Assembly (NCBI GenBank): GCA_037176845.1
Contig: JAYKXP010000004.1
Span: 558,001-622,000 of the forward strand
Length of the DNA: 64,000 nt
Direction: 5' to 3'
DNA from: Paramarasmius palmivorus
Lineage: Eukaryota; Basidiomycota; Agaricomycetes; Agaricales; Marasmiaceae
This document shows, one piece after another, positions 1 to 11,749 of the stretch (positions are counted from its first letter, which is position 1; each line of letters starts with the position of its first letter). The notes beneath the pieces are model-generated. The model was not told the DNA's origin and made no database searches. It worked only from the letters and a program-made list of their open reading frames with translations. Made by a program: the position numbers and the translations under genes.

Positions 1-684
1 GACATTTCTAGGAGTTGCTCTCACAGCACTCGTCTTCCTCACTTTCATCGGATTTTTCCTCAGGAGAACCAACATCATAGAATCATCAGCACTAGCACTT
101 TGCATCGCGTATAACATATGGCTCTGTGGTTTCGATCAACAATCTCTTTCGGACCCAGGCTTCTCATAGTGAGTCAATGTCAGAATTTTGAACATAACAT
201 GACTCAAACCATGTCTAGTGTTCCACTTCTTAGCGTGCCCTTGCTACCAAATGTACTCCCCCATTTCCAGGCGCTCATCAACTTCGTCACAAACACTCTT
301 CCCAAACCAGTCCTGGTCGCTCTTCTCTATCGACTCACCATTATGCATCTGGCTTCTCGTATATTGCCAAACATTGGTGCTGACAGCTGGGAGTCAGAAA
401 CTGGTGTCGACAATGGGTGGGAGGATCGCCCCACGTCAACCCTGACTCGAATAATCTTGACTTATCGTCAATTACTTTTCGTGATGGTCTACTCGCATCT
501 GCTCCGTAAGCTCGTCAAATTGTCCGTGTTTACTTGCTTCTCAACCCCTTGTCTAGTTCTGGACCACTCCTCTCAAATTTGGTGGAGATGGATCAACATT
601 TTTTTCACTTTGACGATGTGGGCTGTTGAATTGCTCGTCAGTCAAGAGGACGATGTAGTCACTAAAGAATGGAAGGTCGATTAG
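1..684 (+). CDS. ICE2: ICE2-like ER membrane protein (C-terminal part, cut by window edge)
   Basis: The 3' end of a multi-pass membrane protein whose start lies left of the window. Reading starts in frame at base 2 and joins three exons. Introns run from about 173 to 224 (donor GTGAGT after the codons for DPGFS) and from about 512 to 558 (GTAAGC to CTAG). The joined protein has hydrophobic segments near FLGVALTALVFLTFIGFFL and WWRWINIFFTLTMWAVELL, then a short acidic tail ending in WKVD. Composition and the C-terminal WWRWINI...VELL pattern recall fungal ICE2, an ER protein affecting ER shape, inheritance and lipid-droplet/phospholipid balance. The family call is from memory of the pattern, so it is moderate. 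The gene converges on the next one, with only 22 bp between stop codons. Confidence 0.6.
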
Positions 685-706
685 CAACACACTATGTGAA
701 TCTATT

Positions 707-1300
707 CTATGATTTGTTTGCCTTCCACTCCGCTTCGTCTTCACCGTCATAGTGCTCGCGTTTCCATATCTGAGCTTTACGCTTGACCTCTTCCAAGATG
801 TATTCGCACGCAACGAATGCTTCTTTGCGGTGAGGTGCTGAGACTGCAATGACTGACGGGATGTCAGACTGTGTGCTTTCCCACCAAGGAGTGCATGAAT
901 ACCGATTGACGGTTCTCCGACCGGAACAACACCAATGCGATGGTGAACGGCACATTTGAGCGAGGGCGATCCGTCTGAATCTTGGGGCCCCGAAGCTTGT
1001 GCTGTTCGGACTATCTCCGTCATGGTCTTTATTGCGAGTTTGGAGTATGCCTGGTATTCTAATCGTGTCACATTCTTCCCCTCGAAATTATCTCGTGTAG
1101 TACCTGTTTGGAGTTGAGTTAGAGAAGTATGTAAATTGCATGATTTCCTTGCACTCACCAATGAAGTAGACATTTGCCCCATGACTGTCACTTCCCACCG
1201 ATTTGATGATTTCGTTTACATCTAGAGTACGAGATATGGCGCAGATGGCTCCAGGGATATCTAGACTCGTCTCGAAAGATGAAGCAGGTTCTGAAGACAT
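707..1300 (-). CDS. MOCS2B: Molybdopterin synthase catalytic (large) subunit, MoaE/MOCS2B
   Basis: Three exons (1159-1300, 903-1103, 707-852) join in frame to 162 residues, a normal MoaE length. The joins restore family signatures: FIG+TTRDNFEGK at the first, and GEPSI+VIAVSAPHRKEAF at the second. The tail has the EEVKRKAQIWKRE segment that carries the catalytic lysines in MoaE. The enzyme transfers sulfur from the thiocarboxylated small subunit to precursor Z to make molybdopterin, so the organism is expected to make molybdenum cofactor for enzymes such as nitrate reductase or sulfite oxidase. The small subunit is not visible here. The ATG at 1300 is the first possible start and gives a short N-terminus, as usual for the family. 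Confidence 0.9.
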
Positions 1301-1410
1301 GATGGGAATTTAGATAAGAACATTTACGCCCATACGGTAAGCACGATCACGGGGAACGCGGCGGTGACAGAACTGAGAAGCGTTGAACCTTGTCCTCTTA
1401 CTATCACGAC

Positions 1411-4400
1411 ATGCGTTCGGGGCTGCAGAGGTGCCTCACCTCTACATTTCGAACCGGTTCTTCTTCCTTCAACCATGGGGCACGCTCCATTTCTTTCGGG
1501 GCTGCATTGACGAACAAAAATATACCACTCGAGATTCACCCGGAAGTCGAAGAAGCACTTCACAACCAACGACCTGTTGTCGCACTAGAGACCACTCTTG
1601 TCACCCATGGCATCCCATATCCTAACAACTACGACCTTGCCCTGGATCTCGAGAATATTGTCAGGTCCACCGGGGCCGTGCCTGCTACCATTGGGTTGAT
1701 TGGGGGACGTGTCAAAGTTGGACTGGAGAAGCCTGACCTGCACCGGTTAGCGGACACGAAGAACAATCCATCCGTAGTGAAACTGTCCAGGCGTGACATT
1801 GGCCCAGCTATCGCACAAAAGGCTGATGGAGGTACAACTTGCAGCTCAACGCTTATTTTTGCAGCGTTAGCGGGAATCAAGGTCAGATAGCCATGTTCAT
1901 CCGCTTCGCAGCTGCTCACTTATATGATAGGTCTTTGCTACTGGAGGGTGAGGTCGTGTCGTTGTGATTTGTAGGTATCTAACAGGGATTCGGTCTTTCA
2001 GATTAGGCGGAGTACATCGGGGTGGAGAGAATTGTGCGTTTCCGTTATTTCCATCGGTTCACAGCGTTCTAACTGTGCACGTAGCGATGGATGTGTCTGC
2101 GGATCTGTTTGAGCTTACTCGTTGTCCCGTGGGCCTGGTGTCTTCTGGGATCAAGTCTATTCTGGATATAGGAAGAACTTTGGAATATTTGGTGGGCTGC
2201 TCCGGTTCGCGAACAACTATTACACACTGAGGCCATCTTTTTAGGAAACGTTGGGTGTTCCTGTAGTGCCGTATGGATCAACAAAGGATTTCCCTGCATT
2301 CTTCTCTCGCAAAAGTGGATTCAAGGTACGAACATGAAATGAGTATTGCGACGATCACAAATACCAAGATTGTAGACTCCCTGGAACGCCGACACTCCGA
2401 CTTTAGCTGCTCAGATCCTACGTCAGTACAAGCTTCTCCTCCTACATCCTAATATTCATACTTTGAGATACATAGTCTCTCAGGAACAGTTGGGCATGGC
2501 AAATGGAACATTGATAGCTGTTCCCATTCCAGAGGAGTACGAAGAAGAAGGGCTCAAGATCCAAAAAGCCGTTGAGCAGGTACTCTTGACGCGTCTCGGC
2601 CGACGAACATCACTGATCAATTTCTTAGGCAGTAGTAGAATCTGAGCAGAACGGGATAGCGTGTGTTATGTTTCTCGTTGTTCAACCTATTCCTAACGAT
2701 TCTGTACCAGTAAAAGCGGCAAGGAGGCTACGCCTTGGCTACTTCGACGCATAGTAGAGCTAACGGGAGGCCAGTCCTTAACATCTAACATTGCTCTCCT
2801 CAAGAATACAGCGCTCGTCGGTGAGACTTCATACCTCTGACCGTCTTAGTGATCGCTTTTCTCATATACCTATAGGAGGAACAATAGCCGTGGAATATGG
2901 AAAATTGGCAACCAATACATCCAGAGATAAGAATCATGTAAGAAATTAGACATTGTAACTCAAAGGTGCCACAAACTTTCCCTACTCTTTATGATCAAGG
3001 TTTCACCACCATCGGTTGCAAAGAGGAATAGCGATACATATACCCAAGTATCAGCAGAGAGTTCACCTGCTAACCCACCAAAAGTCATTGTTACCGGGGC
3101 GAGTGCTGTGGATGTGACATCCCAGAGCTCCACCGGTACGGACACCAGCCTTCGTATTCACTCGACAGTACCTGGAAAGATCTCCCTGACACTCGGGGGT
3201 GTGGCAAGAAATATAGCGGAAGCAGCTCATCGTGTCTCTCAAAACAAGGATTCAGTAATGTTGCTCTCGCCTATTGCAGACGACTTGCTAGGCGACTTTG
3301 TTCGACGAGAAACCCGCAAGTTGGGAATGCGACTTGATGGTCTCACGGTAGGAGCGGGGGCTACAGCTGCTTGTAATATGATTCTGGATGCGGACGGCAA
3401 TCTCATGACAGGCATCGCGAATATGGACATCATCCAAGATTTCACCGCTAGATCGGTTTGTTCTTTCAGCGTTTCGTAGCACGGGAGCTGATGCCCATGG
3501 TCCACAGGTTAACTCAATCATCGGGAAGCATCGTCCAAGCATGGTTGCCTTGGACGGTAACATGACCGATGATGCGATAGCTGAGATAGTTGACTCCTGC
3601 CACACAACAGGCATCAGAGGTTGGTTACAATATCTTTTGTGACGTGGCTCTTGTAGCTGAATCTGTCGCAGTTCTTTTGTAAGGAATAGCTTATAGCTGG
3701 TCGACCACAGCTAAATCCATGATCTCGTTCAGCGAACCTACTTCAGTCACCAAAGCGACCAAGATCCTGCAGGCGATTTCAGGGCCACGAAACAAGATGT
3801 CAGCGCCTATATACGCCATAACGCCAAATTTATTAGAGTTGAAGCAGATTTACAAGTCAGCGAGCGAAGATCATGACCTGTTCTCTAGACCGGAGTGGTG
3901 GAAAATTCTGGACGGCTTTTCATTGGGCAACCAATTCCGGATGGACTTAGAACACCTTTCAAGGTCTCGACCGTCTCAGGGTGTCGTTGGAGTGCCCTTC
4001 TTGGTCAACGAAGGTGTTGCGCAGATGGCGGTCAACCTACTTCCATTCTTTGAACACATATTCATCAAGTGTGGTGAAGTGAGTGCTTCTATTATGTTTT
4101 GGCTACCCATTGACGGTCTTCTCTAACTAGGCAGGAGTGGTCGTGGTGATGAGAGCTCCTACCGGTTCTGAATGGGCGAACCAACAAAGCAATGTACATG
4201 AGCGTTGCGTAATCTCTCATGGATCCAACGCCTCCATCATGATCGCACACTTCCCGGCGTTACCAGCAGAACTCGTCAACGTCACTGGCGCAGGCGACTC
4301 ATTTGTCGGTGCTCTGGTGTCGCGATTGATTGAACAGCCAAAAGCCTTAAACAATATGAAATCGTTGGAGGAAACGATCAACTTCGCTCAACGGGCTGCA

Positions 4401-4475
4401 GTATTGACGTTGGGAAGTGAAGCCGCTGTCTCACCGCTCCTTTCTCAGCTGGAATTCGAAAGGGATACAAGCTGA
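1411..4475 (+). CDS. Bifunctional pseudouridine-5'-phosphate glycosidase / PfkB-family kinase
   Basis: More than ten exons join to roughly 800 residues. Residues from about 35 to 350 are a PsuG/indigoidine-synthase-A domain: [26 protein letters not shown], then after splicing [43 protein letters not shown] and ELTGG...[13 protein letters not shown]. From about 390 to the end is a PfkB sugar kinase with [34 protein letters not shown] and the catalytic NVTGAGDSF. In bacteria PsuK phosphorylates pseudouridine and PsuG splits it to uracil and ribose 5-phosphate; here both steps sit on one chain. The ATG at 1411 starts an Arg/Ser-rich, acid-free N-terminus that looks like a mitochondrial presequence. 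Exon borders were placed by hand, so the sequence between domains is less certain. Confidence 0.85.
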
Positions 4476-4517
4476 ATAGGGTATTATATCGAGTCTAGCT
4501 TATCTACCATAAATAAT

Positions 4518-6950
4518 CTAATCATCTAATGGTCCCACTTCAACAACTTCCCGTGCTCGACGCTTTCGCTCCTTTTCTGCCTCTCTGGCCGCGGCCCTAA
4601 CAGCTTTTGTTTTCTTCTGGTGACGAGATTTAGCACCATGCTTCAAACGTGAGATGATGTTGGCAGCCTCTCCCTTCGTGAGTGCCTTTGAAGTAGTTTC
4701 ATCGAGATTCTTCGAAAGGCGTTTGTTGACGAACTGCATCTGCTGCGGGGTTGCAGGAGCCTTTCTCCACTTGGCAGTCCGGAGTAATCTAGTGCGAATT
4801 ATGAGGACTTCGTTTATGGAACTCGAACAAGGACATACCCCAGAGACATTGGTCCTCGGACAACTTTCAACTTGGCATAGGTATCGCAACCTTTGATCGC
4901 CTCAGTAAGAGTGTGGGCTTTCAAGACATGTCGATTCCGCAGAAAGGGGGACACCTTCAGGCCGATGGCAGTTGCTTTATCCAAGGCTGCGGGAGTGAAA
5001 GTCGCCTTGTAATGGTCACCTTCCTCTGTTTAATGATTAGTGTATGTTTTTGTTAAGGAATGGGGTATGACATACCATTGTCAATAACTGGTTCTACCCT
5101 GATATATCCTTTCCCGAGACACTCCAATATATACACGTCATCACCACATCCGACCCATGCATGTGGACTGATTTTTGCAATATGAGGCGCCCCAGACGAG
5201 TCTTCCACAAAAGAGAAGGGGTCTTCATAGTCGGTGTACGTGACAGATGTTGGCGTGGGAACATCATCCTGAGAATCTGCAGCAATCTTGGCTGCTGCAC
5301 GCGCCTCAAGAGATTTGAATGGTTCGTCTGAAGAACATTTAGTGAGAGTGTCTGGATAGCAGACCGGGCTCACCATCGATAGCGATTTCATCGGGCTCCA
5401 GACCGAACAGAGTCGGGGTAGAAACGACACCGGCGACGCGAGATAGGCTGTCAACAAGGTCTATGATTCGACAGTCCTCTTTCCCTGTATCTGGAGACAG
5501 CCTCATGCCCCGGCCGATCTAGTAACCTTGTAAGAGGGCTATGGTAGAGGCATGTAAAACAGACACACCATTTGTGCAAAGAGATTCCGGGAGCGGGTCG
5601 GACGCGCAACAATGATGCAGTCGATGTTTGGAATGTCAGTTCCCTCGGTCAGAATCGCTAGAATTAGGATTGACAAGGTGTAGCATGAAGGCCAAAGGAA
5701 ACTTACAGCAGTTGACAAGAACGGGGAATTGACCTTGCCTGAACGAGGCTACGAGGGCTTTACGTTCCATCACAGGTGTTTTGGAAGAAACATATCGTGC
5801 GTCGATACCATATTGACGAAAAACCTGTGTCAATGCCTCCGTGTGTGCAATGTTCACGCAGAACACTAGGGTCGACTTCCTTGAGGCTGTAATAGCGCGT
5901 CAACAAACTGGCCCTTCCATGAAGGCGATTGCATACCTGCACGATCCAAGTACGTCTGAACGACAAGTCGATTAATGGTGTCCGTATTTATAACATGGGC
6001 CAAGCTAGTAGGATTGAAATCTCCTGTCCTAGAGTGCACGGTGACTTCCTCCAAGTTGATCTTGGCTTGCACCGAAGTAAATCGTACGTCACATAACCTG
6101 TACAACTCTACGGTCAGCGAACGAAATTAGACCATGGTACTGAAAGTGCGAACCATTGTTCCTTGATCATCTGAAGGAAATCTTGGTGATACACAATCTT
6201 CTGATAGACCGAACCCAATGCCAGTCCATCATGTCGGCTGAATGTCGCAGAGAAGCCGATGATAGGAATTTTGTGGGTCAAAGCTGGAGGTTCGAATTCA
6301 GTGTCTGGGTTCTTGATATCTGCATCAAAATGGGAAAGCAGTCGTCGATATCTAGACCAGCTATTAGAGAGCGACAGGCAAAGATAAATGTTCGAGGCGC
6401 ACGAGGGACTGGCACTATGGTGGGCTTCGTCGACAATGATGGCTTTCAGGTGTTTGGGGTCGAACTTTGCCAGACGAGCTTGCTGCAACAAGGTCTGATA
6501 TGTTGCGACGGTACTATCACCAAAGCTTAGCGGATAGTGGTGAGAGAGAAAGAGAGTCAGGACTTACACGTCTGCAAGTCCAGATGCCTTGTGTTTTCCA
6601 CCCTGTTCGATTTCAACACTCCAATCTGGAAAGAGCCTAGCAACTTGGTCGGCCGATTGACGTGCCAGCTCGACATTGTTGACAATAATGAGTGCTCTTG
6701 TCGCACTAGATGCATTCGCTGGAGTCCTGATTCTGGAGAGTAAGGAAATGAAAACGGTAGTCTTTCCTGAACCTGTCGGAAGGGAGACGCCAATTCGTGA
6801 AGTGCCCGTGCCTAACGCTGCTTCACAGGCCTCCAGACATTGTTCTTGGTACGGCCGCAATGTTATAGCATGATGCTGTTGAAGCCATCGACGACCAACG
6901 TTGAGCAAGGACGCGTGAAGAAATGAAGACCTGAGGTATAGCCATGGCAT
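4518..6950 (-). CDS. IRC3: IRC3-type mitochondrial superfamily 2 helicase
   Basis: A multi-exon DEAD/H-box helicase. Starting from the ATG at 6950, the N-terminus has MPWLYLRSS...GRRWLQQH, an arginine-containing presequence. The motifs follow in order: LRPYQEQC (Q-like region), [10 protein letters not shown] (Walker A), IVDEAHH (motif II), GFSATFSR (motif III), [15 protein letters not shown] (motif IV) and, across a splice, the QM-IGRGMR motif VI. The C-terminus is strongly basic ([29 protein letters not shown]). Yeast Irc3 is a mitochondrial branch-migration helicase needed for mtDNA maintenance; motif order and presequence fit it. An upstream in-frame TTG is open but not a likely start. A general SF2 helicase is certain and the IRC3 assignment is likely. 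Confidence 0.85.
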
Positions 6951-7193
6951 GAATCTCAACTTGCCTTCACTCGGGCTGTTTATTTACTAGCTTCCTCACG
7001 TAAACCGACGCATTTAGCGCTCCAGCCTTACTTTCCCAAGTATCGACATCGTTCATTATCCGTTGTATTGATGTAAATCTCGAAAATAGTAAGGTATCGT
7101 AATACCCACCAAACATAATGATAACGACAGAAAACTCTAGCAGAATACGTAGTACCAAAGACCACAAAGCGTAACTCCCACTCATGCAGTTTT

Positions 7194-8505
7194 TTAACCA
7201 GATCCTGCACCAAGTCGTGAGAAACACCGCTCGCATTCAAGACGTGCAGGCACTTACCACCAGAGTAGACCTTGCCGAAGAGCTTGGCCTGGAGGACATC
7301 GTACAAGGAGAGCACACCAGCACCGGCAACACCACGGAGGATGTTGGCACCAGCACCCTTGAAGAGCGACTTGACACCTTCCTTGGCAATGATTTGTGAA
7401 CCAGCGTCGAACATAGACTTGTAGTTGACACCAGAACCGGAGGTCATCATCATACGACGACTAGAAGACTCATGAGAGGTGAATGACGCGCTTGTGAGTT
7501 ATTCAACTTACCGGATGGTATCGAGAGGGTAGGAGGCAAGACCAGCACCGATGGTAACTCCCCAACCGAGCATGAAGGAAGCAAGGAAGGATCCTTCGAG
7601 AGCACCGACAAGGACAACAGGCTCTGCAGAAACCGTGAATAACCAAAACGTCGACAGACGAAAATAAGAACGTACTGAGCGAATCGTAGACACCGAAGTA
7701 GAGACCACGGTAGACGATGATACCAACGACGGAGGGAACGAAACCACGGTAGAGACCGGCAATACCATCGGAAGCAAGGGTCTTCTTGTAGACATCAACG
7801 AGACCGTTGAATTGACGAGCACCTCCACCCTTGGCGGATTTGGCATCGTTGGCGAGACGGGTACGGGCGTAGTCGAGAGAGTAGACGAAGAGCAGTGATG
7901 ATGCACCAGCGGCACCACCAGAGGCAACGTTACCAGCGAACCACTTCCAGTATCCGTCAGACTTCTTGAAGCCGAAAAGCGACTTGAAGTAATCCTCTGA
8001 TCACGAACAGGACATTAACAATATGCCAGACAGTAAAAGAAAGTACACGCACTGAAGGCAAAGTTAAGGGCTTGGGTGGGGAAGTAACGAATGACGTTGG
8101 CGGTGTTACCTCTCCATAAGGCGAGGACACCCTCATCAGCAATGGTACGACGACCAGCATCCAAGATACCCTCGTAGGGACTCGACAGACGACCTTGCTT
8201 GATCTAGAGAACAAAATGGGTCAAATTGGGCACGGTACTAGACGACTTTGTAACGCACCATCTCATCCTGGTTCTGAATCAAAAGCTTGATTCGCTCAAT
8301 GGGAGCGGCCGAAGTTTTCGAGACAGCCTAAAGCTACTTCAGTAAAGAGATTGAAAGAGGAACGAACAAGCTACTGACAGCAGAAACACCACCCATAAGG
8401 AAATCGGCTGTAGACGGTGATGAGCTGGACGATACATAGACATAAAAAGGTAGCGAGCGCACTGGCGAACTCAGCGGGAGTCTTTCCCTTTTTTACGTCT
8501 GCCAT
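7194..8505 (-). CDS. AAC: Mitochondrial ADP/ATP carrier
   Basis: Several exons of a mitochondrial carrier. The start ATG at 8505 gives [14 protein letters not shown], then after an intron [33 protein letters not shown], a carrier signature PxxRxKxxxQ. Near the C-terminus the arginine and methionine codons of the RRRMMM nucleotide-carrier motif flank an intron ([13 protein letters not shown] follows it), then [23 protein letters not shown] final tiny exon at about 7194-7202 completes the tail as YSGG-SG-stop, so the true stop is beyond a 5'GTAAGT intron rather than in the long open frame. The protein exchanges cytosolic ADP for matrix ATP across the inner membrane. Codon use is strongly biased to C-ending codons, as expected for a highly expressed gene. 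Confidence 0.95.
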
Positions 8506-9127
8506 TTTTCAGTGACGAGGAAGAACCGAGGAGAGGAAGAGGTGGAGGGAGTGAGAGTTTGTTGGAAAGAGTGAAATTTTCGTTTCCGCCTTTTTACGCA
8601 GACCGCGGGGTCTTCACGTGATTTCATGAGCACCGCTCACGAAATTTCTTTGATAACGCCTTGTAAAAAAAATCCTGCGTTCCCGTCCATCGAAACTGTG
8701 AAAAGTACTTGTAGGAGCTTCAAAACAAGTGTTACAGCACATCCTTCGATTTTTCACAGTTCGTTTTGCTGTTCTAGGTCGCTCTCGAGGGTCACTTGAA
8801 CTTTGAGTGACGTGTTTCTTCAGTTTTCTTCTCGGAACAGTCCGGGACGTATCTTTCTCCGCGCCACCTTGCACCTCTGTTCCGGGGAAAAAGGCCAAGG
8901 TACCCAAGTCGCACGATGCACGCGGATTTCCACTCGACTTTCAATGCTCGCGGACACCGCACTGACAGCGCACTCGCAAGTGACACGCGACGGAAATAAG
9001 AATTACAACGTATACAAGATTGTCTCTGCCCATATTACCAGCTGATGTACATTAAGGTAGGTACGGTACCAATGCTATGCACTATGCCAAAATAACAAGG
9101 AAAAAGGAAACCAAAAGGTGCAGCTCG
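8506..9127. other. Intergenic region upstream of the ADP/ATP carrier gene
   Basis: About 620 bp between the AAC start and the SIZ1 stop, both on the minus strand. The part near AAC has T-rich/A-rich tracts and a palindromic CACGTG. Several short frames are open but have no recognisable product or paired splice sites. I see no gene. Confidence 0.6.
8615..8620. promoter_or_regulatory. CACGTG E-box-like palindrome upstream of AAC
   Basis: The palindrome CACGTG lies within TTCACGTGAT, about 110 bp upstream of the AAC start codon. Cbf1/bHLH factors bind this core in fungi. Function is inferred from sequence and position only. Confidence 0.3.
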
Positions 9128-11632
9128 TTATGACCAATGAGAAGTAGACGTTGGCGCATTTCCGTTGGTCCTTGAGCCATACGGCCTCGGCGCTAGTTCG
9201 CTGAACGGAGGTAGCTGAGTGCCAGAGTTTCTTCCGAACCCGTTGCTCAGGGACGACGGAGGGGCTCCGTAATTCGATGGCCGACGGGGCGAGCTCGTGT
9301 GAGCAGATGTCCGCGAGTCAGTCGACCGTGAATAACCATCGTTGACCGCTGCGCTAGAAGGCCTGTGAGGATAGCTCTCCGTATCTGTTCGTCCCTTCTT
9401 CCAGATAGATTCAGTGGGAGATAATGCAGCGTCCGACGCTTTGCGTTTCCCAGTCTGCTTCGGCTGACTAGCTTGTTCGTCATCAGAATCCAACGTAAGG
9501 TCGATGACGTCCTCTTGTGAAGGCTGCTGGATCGTCTGAGGCCCAGCGCTACTATTTCCATTGGCAGTGGATGGAGATAATTCTCGTTTCACCAAGCCCT
9601 CCTCCTCTTCGTCATCAGAGTCGTCCAGGACCATGATTTGGTTATCCCTGGGTTTGCTAGATCCATTCACCGTACCGTTCATGCCCACTACAGGATCTGA
9701 GAACTCTTGCTTGACAAACGACGAAGGTCTACGGGGTGGTGAAGGTGGCTTTGCAGTGACCGATGGTGGATGCTTCATTTTCCAGTTGGTCGAACCGTAT
9801 TTGTTGTCGGACGTGTGCCATTCTCCATCGGCTTCCACCATAACATCTTCCACACTCTCTGGACAAGCTTTCAATATCTCATCAAAAGCCCTGAAGGGAA
9901 TCAGGACCGATCGGTACGGAACTACGAGATCGAAACGCACCCGTCAATGATTAGATCTTTCCAGTCCAATACCCGCTCACATACTGGACAAAGGTATGTC
10001 GTGGTCTGTTCCATGACAGAAAACCATGAAGTGGCATCGAAGCACTGGCTGTGAACGCATTTCGATGATCTACAAGGCGTAGTGACCCTCATGAAGCTTA
10101 ACTACACGGACGGTCAGCACACAGTGTGCGGACATAAGATGGCCAGCTTACTGGACACTTCAGCGACATCTTTTGGGGTCCTGCAACAATGTCGTCATCC
10201 TCCTGCACACTCATTTGCACTAGGAAAATATGATCAGCATGAGGCATTCCGCAGGAGTGACAAGACATACATTCCCGTCGAATTGTGTCCCCACTCTTGA
10301 ACTTGTTCCTCTTCAGTTCCCCAACCAAAAAATCGACTGTCGTAACCTCAACCAGCATCACTACCAGGTAGAATTTCTAGAGGAAGGGATCAATCGTCAA
10401 TCATTTGATATAGTTAAGGACTGCTTACCTTAGGTTGTGATGGCTGCTGGCTGTTCACATATACCATCTCTATCCGGTTCTGTGTTTGACTCAGCCGTAG
10501 GTACTTGCCCAAGTCTGGTGGAGGCGCAGTACCAGGCTTCTTTTTCAATCCCTTCAGGCTTGCGGTGAGGGGCGTGTTATTAACACGAACTTCGCATGTT
10601 GGTGGGAACTCGATTGGACAAGGGGTGTTGTTCGTGCGAAAAGTCGGACTCGATGAATAGAACATGGAGGAAGTGCAGAATAGGCGAACTTGATGTCGTG
10701 AACTGCCGGAAAGATTAATGCTTTTTCCACGAGTCAAGGGAAGATTGTCCACTCACTTGGGCATTTTCAGCTTATCGAGATGGTCGGGAGATAGCGTGAA
10801 CTGTAGGCTTTGTTGCCTTCGGTCCGTGGCACTCGTTGTCTCTGTGGGAAATTGGGTGTTCAGAGATTTTTGCTAGACCCGCAAACTGAGTAAGTATACC
10901 TGGACATTCCACGACGGTAGATACCATTTGATCAATCTTGAAGAAAGGAGATTCCTTGAATTGTAAAGCTTGGTGAGAACGCAAAAAACGGATTATCAGT
11001 TCGTTCCAATTAGAGATATAATGCGGTATTCACTTGGTTTCGAAGATGCCGGTGGCTTCGGAAGTCCAGGAGAATCGTACGTCGTGCTCGGCTTTCGAGC
11101 ACTGTAAGAGCCGTATTGGGAGCTGCTGCTCAAGGATGAGTTGTAATTGTTGGTTTTCATATAGCTCGGCGATGAATAGCTGCCTGTGGCAGCTGAAGTG
11201 GAAGCAAACGATCCTGTCATTCTGGACGTCGAGGGCGTATATCTGTGTGCACAAGGTAGTCAGTGTGAATGTCGACAATTTAGAGCATACAAATGTCAAG
11301 GGCGTAAAATGAAAGGGAGAGCACGCACGATCCGGTATTCCTGACTTGATAAAGAACCGTTTTTGCCTTGGTCCACTTGTCAACCGCATTCTGCTGCTTC
11401 CACACGTCCAGAGTGGACACTATCTTGTCTATTATCTCTTGCTTTTTGCCAGCTTTTGACATATGTGTTCCGCATTCTTCGTTAAAACCTTGTAGGATTG
11501 ACTTGAGCCTATCCACTGTATTGTGTTTAACATTGTGACGGAGCGTCTGATTGTAGTGGCGTATTAGTAGATGAGGCATTTAAATACCAAGTTACGCACT
11601 TCGAATTCTAGCCATACATCCTGGCTAGCCAT
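9128..11632 (-). CDS. SIZ1: SIZ/PIAS-family SUMO E3 ligase
   Basis: The ATG at 11632 opens MASQDVWLEFE, which splices to TLRHNVKHNTVDRLKSILQGFN, the start of a SAP DNA-binding domain. Middle exons contain a PINIT-like region (LGKYLRLSQTQNRIEMVYVNS) and then a MIZ/SP-RING zinc finger rebuilt across introns: KMSLKCP, CRSSKCVHSQCFDATSWF, TTYLCPVCERVLDWKDLIIDG. After it comes ILKACPESVEDVMVEADGEW, typical of Siz proteins. The C-terminal part is disordered and holds two acidic/hydrophobic SUMO-interaction-like stretches, IMVLDDSDDEEEE and VIDLTLDSDDE. The protein should transfer SUMO from Ubc9 to nuclear substrates. The order SAP-PINIT-SP-RING-SIM is complete, so the call is firm. Confidence 0.93.
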
Positions 11633-11749
11633 AGGTTCGCTCTGAGCCTAATGGCAATGGAAAAGAGGAAAGAGTTTGAGTGCAACCCGTGTGGGAGTCA
11701 AGGTCGCGGCACAAACAAGTGTAGACATCTTCAGATCATTTTTACCATC

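Noticed and set aside
553..1191. 212-codon minus-strand frame as a gene
   Set aside because: It reads through the MOCS2B introns; only part of it is the true exon 2.
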